Source of the DNA: Christensenella sp. UBA7597
GTDB lineage: Bacteria; Bacillota; Clostridia; Christensenellales; Borkfalkiaceae
Assembly (NCBI GenBank): GCA_002474405.1
Contig: DLQW01000028.1
Location: forward strand, 1-38,179
Length of the DNA: 38,179 bases
Reading direction: 5' to 3'
Position numbers and translations under genes: made by a program. The notes beneath the pieces were generated by a model, which did not search any database, was not told the DNA's origin, and saw nothing but the letters and a program-made list of their open reading frames with translations. Below, piece by piece: positions 8,730 to 16,277 of this stretch. Numbering within the stretch: position 1 is the stretch's first letter; each line of letters begins with the position of its first letter.

Positions 8730-10040
8730 ATGGATCTTTTCGATTTCAACAACTACGAGGAAACGGCGAAGCCGCTTTCCGAGCGCATGCGCGCCAACAC
8801 GCTGAACGAATTTATCGGGCAGAAGCACCTTGTGGCGGAGGGCTCGCTTCTTCGCCGCGCCATCGCTTCGGACAGGCTGGGCAGCTGCATTTTCTGGGGA
8901 CCGCCGGGCTGCGGAAAAACCACGCTTGCTAACATCATCGCGATGACGACGAACGGCGAATTCATTAAGTTAAACGCCGTTAATTCGGGCGTGGCGGACG
9001 TGAAAAAAGCCGTGGATACCGCGCGCGAAAACCTGCGTATGTACGGCAAGCGCACCTATCTGATGCTGGACGAATGCCACCGTTTCAGCAAAACGCAGAG
9101 CGATTCGCTGTTGCCAGCCATAGAAAAGGGCACGATTATTTTTATCGGTTCCACTACCGAAAATCCGTACGCTTCGATGACGCCCGCCATCGTTTCCCGC
9201 TGCCGCGTGTTTGAATTCAAGCGGCTGACGGAGGACGAAATTGCGGACGCGCTTCGCGCCGCGTTGAAAAACCGCCTGAAAGGCTTGGGTAAAACGGGCG
9301 CGGAGGCGGACGACGACGCGATTAAACATATCGCGCGCGTGGCGGGCGGAGATTTGCGCACGGCGTACAACGCGCTGGAACTTGCCGTAAACACCACCCC
9401 GAAAGACTCGGACGGCGTGATTCGCGTGCGGCTTGCCGACGCGGAACAATCGATACAGCAGAAATCTCTTTCGTTCGGGGAGGACCAGTATTACGATTAT
9501 CTTTCGGCGTTCTGCAAATCGCTTCGCGGCAGCGATTCGAACGCGGCGCTTTATTATGCGCACAGAATCATCGAGGGCGGCGGCGACCCGATGCTGGTGG
9601 CGCGGCGCATGGTGGTGCACTCGGCGGAGGACGTGGGTCTTGCCGATCCGCGCGCGCTGCAGATGACTACGGCGGCGATGTACGCGCTGGAAAAAATAGG
9701 GTATCCCGAAGCGATGATTCCGCTTTCGGAAGCGATTATTTACGTGTGCGAAGCGGAAAAGAGCAATTCCGTCATCGAGGCGATGGAAGCGGCGAAAACG
9801 GACGTGAAAAACGCGCGCGACGACGAAGGGGTGCCCGCGTATTTAAGGGATAATTCTTACGGCAGTGCGGCGGATAAGGCGGCGAGCAGGCAGTATAAAT
9901 ACCCGCACAGCTACGGGGGGTATGTGAAACAGCAGTACCTGCCGGATTCCGTGAAAGAACACGTATATTATACGCCGAAAGGGCGCGGGTACGAGAAAGA
10001 GATAGCCGCGCGGCAGGCGGAACGCAAAGGGGAGAAATAA
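8730..10040 (+). CDS. rarA: Replication-associated recombination protein RarA (MgsA) AAA+ ATPase
   Basis: RarA/MgsA is a clamp-loader-like AAA+ ATPase acting at stalled replication forks. The 436-residue protein has Walker A GPPGCGKTT starting at residue 57, Walker B LMLDECHRF and sensor 1 STTENPYASMTPA. The C-terminal tetramerisation part includes GGDPMLVARRMVVHSAEDVGLADP. The ATG at 8730, two bases after the coaD stop and with AAAGG just upstream, is preferred over the TTG at 8724. It is the last gene before a repeat-filled gap, so it probably ends the operon that begins around 6953. Confidence 0.95.
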   Translation: MDLFDFNNYEETAKPLSERMRANTLNEFIGQKHLVAEGSLLRRAIASDRLGSCIFWGPPGCGKTTLANIIAMTTNGEFIKLNAVNSGVADVKKAVDTARENLRMYGKRTYLMLDECHRFSKTQSDSLLPAIEKGTIIFIGSTTENPYASMTPAIVSRCRVFEFKRLTEDEIADALRAALKNRLKGLGKTGAEADDDAIKHIARVAGGDLRTAYNALELAVNTTPKDSDGVIRVRLADAEQSIQQKSLSFGEDQYYDYLSAFCKSLRGSDSNAALYYAHRIIEGGGDPMLVARRMVVHSAEDVGLADPRALQMTTAAMYALEKIGYPEAMIPLSEAIIYVCEAEKSNSVIEAMEAAKTDVKNARDDEGVPAYLRDNSYGSAADKAASRQYKYPHSYGGYVKQQYLPDSVKEHVYYTPKGRGYEKEIAARQAERKGEK

Positions 10041-10056
10041 GGCGATATTAAGCCTT

Positions 10057-10165
10057 CCCTTTGGGGGAAAGTGGCGAAACTGAGCGTAAGCGAGGTTTTG
10101 CCGATAGAGGATAAGACCTCTTCAGTCAACTTCGTTGACAGCTTCCCCGAAGGGGAAGCCAAGAA
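10057..10165. repeat. Dispersed repeat B, copy 1
   Basis: This follows rarA. It is bounded by palindromic CTTCCC...GGGGAAAG and CTTCCCCGAAGGGGAAG blocks. Inside it is a 47-base stretch (10068-10114) found again without change at 12497-12543. The rest of the ~200-base gap to the lipoprotein gene is AT-rich leader. The repeat contains an inverted duplication around CAGTCAACTTCGTTGACAG that could form a hairpin, and it may also serve as a weak terminator for rarA. Confidence 0.75.
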
Positions 10166-10238
10166 GGGGAAGCCAAGATAAAAGGCAAAAAATTTTTAAA
10201 TTAAAAATAAAAAATAATAAACAAAAGGAGATATTTTT

Positions 10239-11882
10239 ATGAAAAATTTCAAGAAAAAATTTTTAAGCGCGATGCTGGCGTGCCTGATGCTCGCTCCGTG
10301 CGCGGCGGGCTTTGCTTCGTGCGATAACGGCTCGGGCAATCCTTCCGATTCGGGCAATGCGGGCGCACAGCACGAACATACGTGGAGCGCAAATTTTTCT
10401 TATAACGATACGAAGCATTATAAAGTTTGCTCCGGTTGTAGCGAAAAATCGGAAGAAGCCGAGCATATTTACGGCGAAAACGGCTATACCTGCAGCGTGT
10501 GCGGGTACGAAAACGAAGCGAAAAAGCCTGCGCAGAAACAAAGCGCGGCGGACGTTTTCGGCGGCGTGAAAGCGAGCTATTTGCGCGGAAATATCACAGA
10601 CGCGGACGGCTCGGCAAAAAGTTTTAATGAAATTTTAGATAGACAAATCGACCTGTTGGCGCAGGATATTTTGTATCGGCTCACTTATGTTTACGGGTAC
10701 AACCAAACAACGCACAACCGCACGCAAAACGCGAAATTTACTTTAAAAAACGGCGAAAACGCTTTTACATACCAAAGCCAAAACGCCGTTGTAAACAGCA
10801 ATACTTTATTAGCGGCTCAGCAAGAAGCCGTTACTGAATTAAGAAGCGTTAATATCGATGATATTGCCGATTTTCAAAAGTCGATTCAACTTGTAAGCGG
10901 AATGAACTATTTATTAAGAAACGACGCTTTGAATCTTTCTGGGGCGATTGAAGGACGGAATATGGTACTGTACAACGTATTTTCGATTTCTATTGAAACA
11001 TTAGTTGTACAAGATAAACAATGGAAATGGTACGATTCGGGTACAAGCACGTATGAAGCATTTGCTTCTACGGAAAATATCAACAAAATGAAAGCGGCAA
11101 TTGCTCAAACGCTTGCGGGCGAAACGGTAAACGGAAATTCCGCAACGTATCAAAGCTCGCTTGCTAAAATTAACGCGCTCGGCTATGAAAATTTCGATAG
11201 CGAAAAATTAGTAAACTTTATTAAATCAAGCGTAATCGGCGATTCGTTAGTGGCAAAAGACGATGAATACGCTTCCGAATTTAAAACAAAATATAACGGA
11301 ATTATCGATGCGGCGTGCATAAATTCGATAAATAAGAATACCGTTTTTGTTGATGATGAGTGCTATGATTCGCCGAGATTGTACAAGGGGTACAGTATGG
11401 TGTTGCCCGCGATTGTAAGTCAGGCAATCGGCAATACGTTCGACGGCTCGGAAATTTCGCTCTACCCCGCGATGAATCGATCTGCGGTGAAAAGTTTCGA
11501 TAATCTGGGCGCGTTTGCAAACGAATCGCAGGCGTTCGATTCTATTGTGCTGATGCCGAAAGCGGAAATTTCCGCTACGAAGCTGGCGATTAAAATTAAG
11601 GGCGCGAACAATATCGGCGTGAAATGCGAAATTAACGGCGAGTCGGTACAGGTTACGGCTTCGAACGACGGGGAATTGCTGCTGGTAGATTTGCACGCGT
11701 ATACGAAGAAAATAGGCGCGTACAACGGCGGCAAGGAGAACGATTTTTCAACCGATTTGTTCGGCGGCGCGGAAAAAAATGCGGCGAGTATTAACAACGG
11801 CGCGCACTATATAAAACTGATTTTCGAAAACCCGACCGGCGGGAAATTCTCGGTGGAAATCGACGGGTATTACAATAAATAA
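10239..11882 (+). CDS. Putative surface lipoprotein with small zinc-ribbon-like motif
   Basis: Family not recognised. The 547-residue protein starts with a lysine-rich n-region and a hydrophobic core ending in GFASC, where C28 is the likely lipidated cysteine (the lipobox is imperfect, with F at -3). A Ser/Gly/Asn-rich linker follows. Next comes a short cysteine/histidine module with H45, H47, H60, C64/C67, H76 and C85/C88, typical of small extracellular metal-binding ribbons. The remaining ~450 residues look like a secreted solute- or surface-binding domain with many N, S and T residues. Ribosome binding site AAAGGAG lies before the ATG. Codon use is more AT-rich than in the neighbours, which may mark a fast-evolving or acquired gene. 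Confidence 0.75.
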   Translation: MKNFKKKFLSAMLACLMLAPCAAGFASCDNGSGNPSDSGNAGAQHEHTWSANFSYNDTKHYKVCSGCSEKSEEAEHIYGENGYTCSVCGYENEAKKPAQKQSAADVFGGVKASYLRGNITDADGSAKSFNEILDRQIDLLAQDILYRLTYVYGYNQTTHNRTQNAKFTLKNGENAFTYQSQNAVVNSNTLLAAQQEAVTELRSVNIDDIADFQKSIQLVSGMNYLLRNDALNLSGAIEGRNMVLYNVFSISIETLVVQDKQWKWYDSGTSTYEAFASTENINKMKAAIAQTLAGETVNGNSATYQSSLAKINALGYENFDSEKLVNFIKSSVIGDSLVAKDDEYASEFKTKYNGIIDAACINSINKNTVFVDDECYDSPRLYKGYSMVLPAIVSQAIGNTFDGSEISLYPAMNRSAVKSFDNLGAFANESQAFDSIVLMPKAEISATKLAIKIKGANNIGVKCEINGESVQVTASNDGELLLVDLHAYTKKIGAYNGGKENDFSTDLFGGAEKNAASINNGAHYIKLIFENPTGGKFSVEIDGYYNK

Positions 11883-11915
11883 CGGCGAAAAAAATAACGC
11901 AAAGAGGCGATAAAA

Positions 11916-12371
11916 ATGAAGTGCTTATATTGCAGCTGTACGGAAAGCAAAGTGGTGGATTCGCGCTCGTCGGACGACGCGCGCACGATTCGCCGGCGCA
12001 GAGAGTGCGCGGGATGCGGTCGGCGGTTTACCACGTACGAAACGATTGAAGTTACGCCCGTGCTGGTGGTGAAAAACAACGGTACGCGGCAGGCGTTCAA
12101 TGCGGAAAAAATACGCAACGGCATTATAAAATCGTGCGAAAAGAGACCTGTGGCAATGGCGACGATTGACGATATTGTGGCGGATATTTCGAAGCAGGTG
12201 TATAACAGCATGGAAAGCGAAATCACTTCGAAAAAAATCGGCGAAATGGTGATGGACCGCCTGAAAACAACGGACGAGGTGGCGTATGTGCGCTATGCTT
12301 CGGTGTATCGTTCGTTTAAGGATATTTCTTCGTTTATGGCGGAATTGCAGAACATGATGGGAAATAAGTAG
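11916..12371 (+). CDS. nrdR: Transcriptional repressor NrdR
   Basis: NrdR represses ribonucleotide reductase genes by sensing ATP and dATP through its ATP-cone domain. The 151-residue length is standard. The N-terminal zinc ribbon is formed by C3/C6 and C31/C34, with the family motif DSRSSDDARTIRRRRECAGC in the middle. The ATP-cone starts near residue 49. It lies 33 bases after the lipoprotein gene and may be read from the same promoter. No ribonucleotide reductase gene and no recognisable NrdR box pair was seen in the window. Confidence 0.96.
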   Translation: MKCLYCSCTESKVVDSRSSDDARTIRRRRECAGCGRRFTTYETIEVTPVLVVKNNGTRQAFNAEKIRNGIIKSCEKRPVAMATIDDIVADISKQVYNSMESEITSKKIGEMVMDRLKTTDEVAYVRYASVYRSFKDISSFMAELQNMMGNK

Positions 12372-12435
12372 GATAAGCCTTCCCCTTGGGGCGGGGCGCG
12401 CTTGGTTGCGGAGCGTTTTAGATAAGGCAATGATT

Positions 12436-12490
12436 CTTGCTTTCCCCTTTCGGGAATACCTTGCCGAATTGCCGTTTGAAGGCAATCTCG
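12436..12490. repeat. Dispersed repeat A, copy 2 (inverted relative to copy 1)
   Basis: The reverse complement of this stretch matches positions 2-53 with only a few differences. It sits directly beside a copy of repeat B, so the two repeat families can be joined in a mosaic. Non-coding; the short open frames crossing it are translations of the repeat. Confidence 0.7.
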
Positions 12491-12496
12491 GCAAGT

Positions 12497-12602
12497 AAAG
12501 TGGCGAAACTGAGCGTAAGCGAGGTTTTGCCGATAGAGGATAAAAAAGCAGACCTCTCCACCGCCGCTACGCGGCAGAGCCTCCCCGAAGGGGAAGCCAC
12601 GA
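12497..12602. repeat. Dispersed repeat B, copy 2
   Basis: The first 47 bases (12497-12543) are identical to 10068-10114. The end again has CTCCCCGAAGGGGAAGCC, matching the closing palindrome of copy 1. The middle portion differs: here it carries an inverted GCCGCTACGCGGC hairpin. The arrangement is a conserved head, a variable hairpin and a conserved palindromic tail. Confidence 0.75.
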
Positions 12603-12686
12603 AATAAGGCAAAAAAAGCCTTCCCCTTTCTCATTTTTGCTCATCGCAAAAATTCGAAAAAATGGGAAGCCGCTCCTATGTCGCGC

Positions 12687-12923
12687 CTTCCCCTTGGGGG
12701 GGAAGGTGCTGAGCGAAAGCGAAGCGAATGAGGGGCGTAGCACATTTTTGGTTTTCTGAATATTTCGGAAGAAATTTCTGAAAATCAAGGGGCGGTAGCT
12801 TTGACGAATTTAATTTTATAATTCGCTAATGAAACTGCTTTTCTGTTGAAAAAATAATTGCTTATCGTATTTCAACTGCCCCTCATCACCGCCTTTCAGT
12901 CGGAGCTTCCCCCCAAGGGGAAG
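12687..12923. repeat. MITE-like unit with terminal inverted repeats
   Basis: The left end starts CTTCCCCTTGGGGGGGAAG (12687-12705) and the right end CTTCCCCCCAAGGGGAAG (12906-12923). These are reverse complements of each other apart from one G. The inverted similarity continues inward to ATGAGGGGC on the left (12728-12736) and GCCCCTCAT on the right (12878-12886). The ~140-base AT-rich centre codes for nothing recognisable. It sits between nrdR and ispG. Together with repeats A and B it fills the 660-base gap between those genes. Confidence 0.6.
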
Positions 12924-13031
12924 CCACGAAGTGGCTGACAATTTTTGCCGAAGAAAATTTTGCAAGCAAAATTTTATGCAGGCAAGGGGAAGCCAAGAAA
13001 GGGAAGCCAAGCAAAAAGGAAATAAAAAACT

Positions 13032-14078
13032 ATGACCAAAAAAGTTATGATCGGTTCCGTTGCCGTGGGCGGCGGAGAAAAAGTGAAAATTCAGTCGATG
13101 ACCACGTGCAAAACTTCCGATATAGAAAAATGCGCGGCGCAGACGAACGCGCTTGCCGCGGCGGGCTGCGAAATCATCCGCTATGCCGTGCTGGACGAGG
13201 CAGACGCTTATGCGATTAAAACTTTAAAAACCAAAGTTTCGATTCCCGTTGTGGCGGATATTCATTTCTCGCCTCGGCTGGCGGTGCTGGCGGTGGAAAA
13301 CGGCGCGGATAAGCTGCGCATCAATCCCGGCAACATCGGCGGAGAAAAGGAAATCGCGCTGGTGGCGGACTGCGTAAAGGCGCATCACATTCCCGTGCGG
13401 GTGGGCGCGAATACGGGCAGCATCGAAAAGGAATTTCTCGCCCGTTACGGCAGGAGCGCGCAGGCGCTTGCCGAAAGCGCGCTGTACAACGCGGCGATTC
13501 TCGAAAAACACGGCGTTTCCGATATCGTGCTTTCCGTAAAGGCTTCGGACGTGCCGCTTACGGTGGAGGCATATTCCATGCTTCCCGCGCTGTGCGATTA
13601 TCCGCTGCACGTGGGCGTTACCGAGGCGGGAAGCAAGGCGGACGGCGTGATTAAAAGCGCGGTGGGCATCGGTTCGCTGCTCCTGCGCGGCATCGGCGAT
13701 ACGATTCGCGTTTCGTTAACCGACAATTCCATAGAAGAGGTGTACGCGGCGAAGCGTATCTTACGCGCATGCGGGCTGGATAAAGACTATATCGAAGTGG
13801 TTTCGTGCCCCACGTGCGGGCGGTGCCGCTGGAACAGCATGGCGCTGGCGGAAAAGGTGAAAGAATTTGTGGCGCCGTATAAAAAGCGCGGCAAAGTGGC
13901 GGTGATGGGGTGCGTGGTGAACGGTCCCGGAGAGGCAAAGGACGCGGACCTCGGCATCGCGGGCGGCGACGGGTTCTGCCTTATTTTCAAAAACGGCGAA
14001 CCGTATAAGAAGGTGAGCGCGGAGACAGCCGAAAAAGAATTTTTAGCCGAACTTGCCGCGTTCGTGAACGGGAAATAA
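13032..14078 (+). CDS. ispG: 4-hydroxy-3-methylbut-2-enyl-diphosphate synthase IspG
   Basis: IspG (GcpE) performs the sixth step of the MEP isoprenoid pathway, reducing the cyclic diphosphate MEcPP to HMBPP with a [4Fe-4S] cluster. The 348-residue length is normal. Cluster ligands are visible as C259, C262 and C294, with the conserved glutamate E301 in NGPGE. The N-terminal TIM-barrel segment ADIHFSPRLA and the RINPGNIGG motif are present. It is followed after 22 bases by a PolC-derived gene. In many Bacillota ispG also neighbours polC, so this is a conserved neighbourhood. Its promoter must lie in the repeat-rich upstream gap, or it is read from further left. Confidence 0.96.
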   Translation: MTKKVMIGSVAVGGGEKVKIQSMTTCKTSDIEKCAAQTNALAAAGCEIIRYAVLDEADAYAIKTLKTKVSIPVVADIHFSPRLAVLAVENGADKLRINPGNIGGEKEIALVADCVKAHHIPVRVGANTGSIEKEFLARYGRSAQALAESALYNAAILEKHGVSDIVLSVKASDVPLTVEAYSMLPALCDYPLHVGVTEAGSKADGVIKSAVGIGSLLLRGIGDTIRVSLTDNSIEEVYAAKRILRACGLDKDYIEVVSCPTCGRCRWNSMALAEKVKEFVAPYKKRGKVAVMGCVVNGPGEAKDADLGIAGGDGFCLIFKNGEPYKKVSAETAEKEFLAELAAFVNGK

Positions 14079-14100
14079 GAGAAAAAATCGGACGGGAACT

Positions 14101-15636
14101 ATGAACGTAACGGAAGAATTTTTACATAAAATCCGACAGCTGGACGGGTTTAAAAACGCGATTATCACGAATATCGACGTTTTCACGCGCAAAAAAGTGG
14201 TGTGTTTTTATCTGGTAACCGATCTTGCGTATTCCGAAAGCGTGCTGCCGGCGGCGGAAGAAATTGCGGAAGCGTACATGCCGGCGGGGTTTGCCGCGGT
14301 GGTGCATGCGGAAAAGCGCACGCCGGACGAAGCGCTGCTCAGGCAGGAGATCATGCGGTTTATGAAGAGTCGTTTTCCCGCGGCTTCGGCGTTTCTCGAC
14401 GAGAAATATATCGAAGTGGAAAAACGCGAAAACGGGGCGTTGTTCTGCTTTGTGCTGGCGGCGGGCGAGCAGGCGCTGTTTACGGCGGATAATATTCTGG
14501 ACGAGGTGGCGAAGCACCTGCAAAGCACGTTCTGCGGCACGTATTTCGGCAACGTGAAAATCGCCGAAAAGCAGCGCGAAGCTCTGGAAGAGGAGATTAT
14601 AGAGGACGCCGACGCGCCGAAAATCCGCGTGTTTCCCGTAATGAATTTCAAAAAGCTGGACGGTTCGGAACCAGAGCCGAAATACGCTACGTACATTGCG
14701 GACTGCAATTCTCAGGCGGAAAACGTGTGCATCTGCGGCAGAATTTTAAATATCAACCGCCGCGAATCGAAGAAAGGCAAGGAATATTATTCGATAACGC
14801 TTACCGACGATACGGGCAACGTGCGCGGCGTGTACTTCCCAAAAAAGAACACGGCGGAAAAAATCGCGCAGCTTACGCCGGGCGCTTCGATTGTGTGCAC
14901 GGGCGATTTCGAACTGTTCAACGGCAATATTTCCTACTCTATCAAAAAAATCGATTACGGCGCGCAGCCGGAAGGGTTCGTGCCCGAAAAGCTGCCGGGA
15001 AGAAAGGTGCCCAAGGGGTATCATCACGTGTTCCCGGAGCCGTACGAAGATTATACGCAGTCCGGATTTTTCGACGACCTCGAAATGCCGGAAGATCTGA
15101 AAGCGCAGACGTTTGTGGTGTTCGATATCGAAACCACGGGGTTGAACAGCTCGCCCGCGTCGGGAAAGGTGGACAGGATTATCGAAATCGGCGCGGTGAA
15201 GATGCAGGGCGGGAGCATGACGGAGAAATTTTCTTCGTTTATCGCCTGCCCCGAAAAGCTGCCGCCGAATATCGTGGACCTGACGGGCATTCACGACGAA
15301 GATCTTGTGGGCGCGCCCGATATAGAGGACGTGCTGGCGGATTTCTACAAATTTACCGACGGGTGCGCGCTGGTGGGGCACAACGTTATGTTCGATTATC
15401 GGTTCGTGAAGTATTACGGCGAAGAATACCGCTACTTCTTCGACGCGAAAACGTACGATACGTTGACGATCGGGCAGGAAGTGCTGCGCGGAGAGGTTTC
15501 CAATTTCAAGCTGAATACGCTGGCGGATTATTATGATATTCATTTCAATCACCACCGCGCGTTCGACGACGCGCTTACCACGGCGAAGATTTTCAAAAAA
15601 CTTGTGAAAACGCGCGGTGGCTTGCAAGGACTCTGA
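14101..15636 (+). CDS. PolC N-terminal/OB/DEDDh exonuclease protein without polymerase core
   Basis: The 511-residue protein has the order of the front half of DNA polymerase III PolC. An N-terminal domain (about 1-190) is followed by an OB-fold nucleic-acid-binding domain (about 205-300) and a DnaQ-like proofreading exonuclease (about 335-505). The exonuclease residues are complete: D342 and E344 in FDIETTGL, D432 in HNVMFDYRF, H485 and D490 in HHRAFDD. The split PHP domain that normally surrounds the exonuclease, and the whole palm, fingers and beta-binding part, are absent. The protein ends cleanly, and no remnant is seen in the 180 bases after the stop. It may be a stand-alone 3'-5' exonuclease or a split PolC subunit. 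The ispG-polC gene order supports descent from polC. Confidence 0.88.
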   Translation: MNVTEEFLHKIRQLDGFKNAIITNIDVFTRKKVVCFYLVTDLAYSESVLPAAEEIAEAYMPAGFAAVVHAEKRTPDEALLRQEIMRFMKSRFPAASAFLDEKYIEVEKRENGALFCFVLAAGEQALFTADNILDEVAKHLQSTFCGTYFGNVKIAEKQREALEEEIIEDADAPKIRVFPVMNFKKLDGSEPEPKYATYIADCNSQAENVCICGRILNINRRESKKGKEYYSITLTDDTGNVRGVYFPKKNTAEKIAQLTPGASIVCTGDFELFNGNISYSIKKIDYGAQPEGFVPEKLPGRKVPKGYHHVFPEPYEDYTQSGFFDDLEMPEDLKAQTFVVFDIETTGLNSSPASGKVDRIIEIGAVKMQGGSMTEKFSSFIACPEKLPPNIVDLTGIHDEDLVGAPDIEDVLADFYKFTDGCALVGHNVMFDYRFVKYYGEEYRYFFDAKTYDTLTIGQEVLRGEVSNFKLNTLADYYDIHFNHHRAFDDALTTAKIFKKLVKTRGGLQGL

Positions 15637-15663
15637 TTTTTACGCTTTGTTTCTATCCTTTGT

Positions 15664-15697
15664 GCGGAAAAATTTCCGCCGGAGGATAATTTTTTTT
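15664..15697 (+). terminator. Weak candidate terminator after the PolC-like gene
   Basis: GCGGAAA and TTTCCGC form a 7-base stem (15664-15679) with almost no loop, and T-rich sequence begins about 10 bases later. The distance between stem and T run makes this a poor intrinsic terminator, listed only because the gap needs one. Confidence 0.3.
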
Positions 15698-15727
15698 GAC
15701 TTTTTTTGTTTTTCCCCGCGAATCCGC

Positions 15728-15756
15728 TTGACTTTATCGTTTCATAGTATTAAAAT
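15728..15756 (+). promoter_or_regulatory. Sigma-A promoter of arsR-cadA
   Basis: TTGACT (15728-15733) and TAAAAT (15751-15756) are separated by 17 bases, close to the sigma-A consensus. The start of transcription would fall inside the operator described next, which is what autorepression by an ArsR-family protein needs. Confidence 0.8.
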
Positions 15757-15773
15757 ATGAATAAATATTCATA
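15756..15773. promoter_or_regulatory. SmtB/ArsR-type metalloregulator operator
   Basis: TATGAATAAATATTCATA is a perfect 7-base inverted repeat with a 4-base centre. It closely resembles the 12-2-12 operators (ATGAAC..ATTCAT types) bound by SmtB, CzrA and ZiaR. It touches the -10 element and covers the likely transcription start, 48 bases before arsR. A bound repressor would block RNA polymerase until metal releases it. The likely regulator is the downstream gene. Confidence 0.8.
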
Positions 15774-15820
15774 AGATAATATTAAAAACAAACAAGAAAA
15801 CGAAGCAAGGAGAAACAGCG

Positions 15821-16195
15821 ATGGAAAAAAGAAAAACGCACGATACGGTAAGGGAAGAGGCGGCGCACGGCTTACGCGCGGAGCATGCGAAAAAGGTGAT
15901 GCCTGAAAGCGATATGCTGGAAGAAACGTGCAATATTTTCAAGATGCTGGCGGAGCCTTCGCGGCTGAAAATCGTGCTGGCGCTGTTGGAGGGAGAAATG
16001 TGCGTGTATCACATCGTGAACGCGGTGGGCGGAAAGCAGAGCGCGGTATCGCATCAGCTGCGTATTTTAAAGGACGGCAGAGTAATCAAAGCGCGGCGCG
16101 ACGGGCAGAACGTGGTGTATTCCATTGCGGACGAGCACATCGCGCAGATGGTGGCGATAGGCATCGAACACGCGCGGTGCGCGGCGGAAAATTAA
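15821..16195 (+). CDS. ArsR/SmtB-family metal-sensing repressor
   Basis: A 124-residue winged-helix repressor that releases DNA when it binds metal. The recognition helix region is KQSAVSHQLRILKDG (about residues 72-86). The C-terminal helix carries D104, H106, H117 and C120, which fits the alpha-5 metal site pattern D-x-H-x10-H-x2-H of SmtB/CzrA, except that the last ligand is Cys instead of His. C61 lies in the alpha-3 segment, but the CxC pair of CadC is absent. It follows its own promoter and operator and precedes a P1B-type ATPase by 82 bases. Zn(II) or Cd(II) is the likely inducer by family resemblance; this is inference. Ribosome binding site AAGGAG. Confidence 0.92.
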   Translation: MEKRKTHDTVREEAAHGLRAEHAKKVMPESDMLEETCNIFKMLAEPSRLKIVLALLEGEMCVYHIVNAVGGKQSAVSHQLRILKDGRVIKARRDGQNVVYSIADEHIAQMVAIGIEHARCAAEN

Positions 16196-16277
16196 GACCG
16201 CGGGCGCAAGCCGCAAAACGAAAAAGTTAAAAAAATCAAAGCCGTAAAGGCAGCCCGAAGGGGCAGGAGAAAGAAAT

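Noticed and set aside
12293..12634. Short minus-strand frames in the nrdR-ispG gap and at 9968-10162
   Set aside because: They are translations of dispersed repeat B; the shared peptide SSIGKTSLTLSFAT is due only to the 47-base repeat.
15637..15820. Remnant of the missing polymerase half of PolC after the exonuclease
   Set aside because: No frame in this interval continues PolC-like sequence; it contains only the weak hairpin, promoter and operator.
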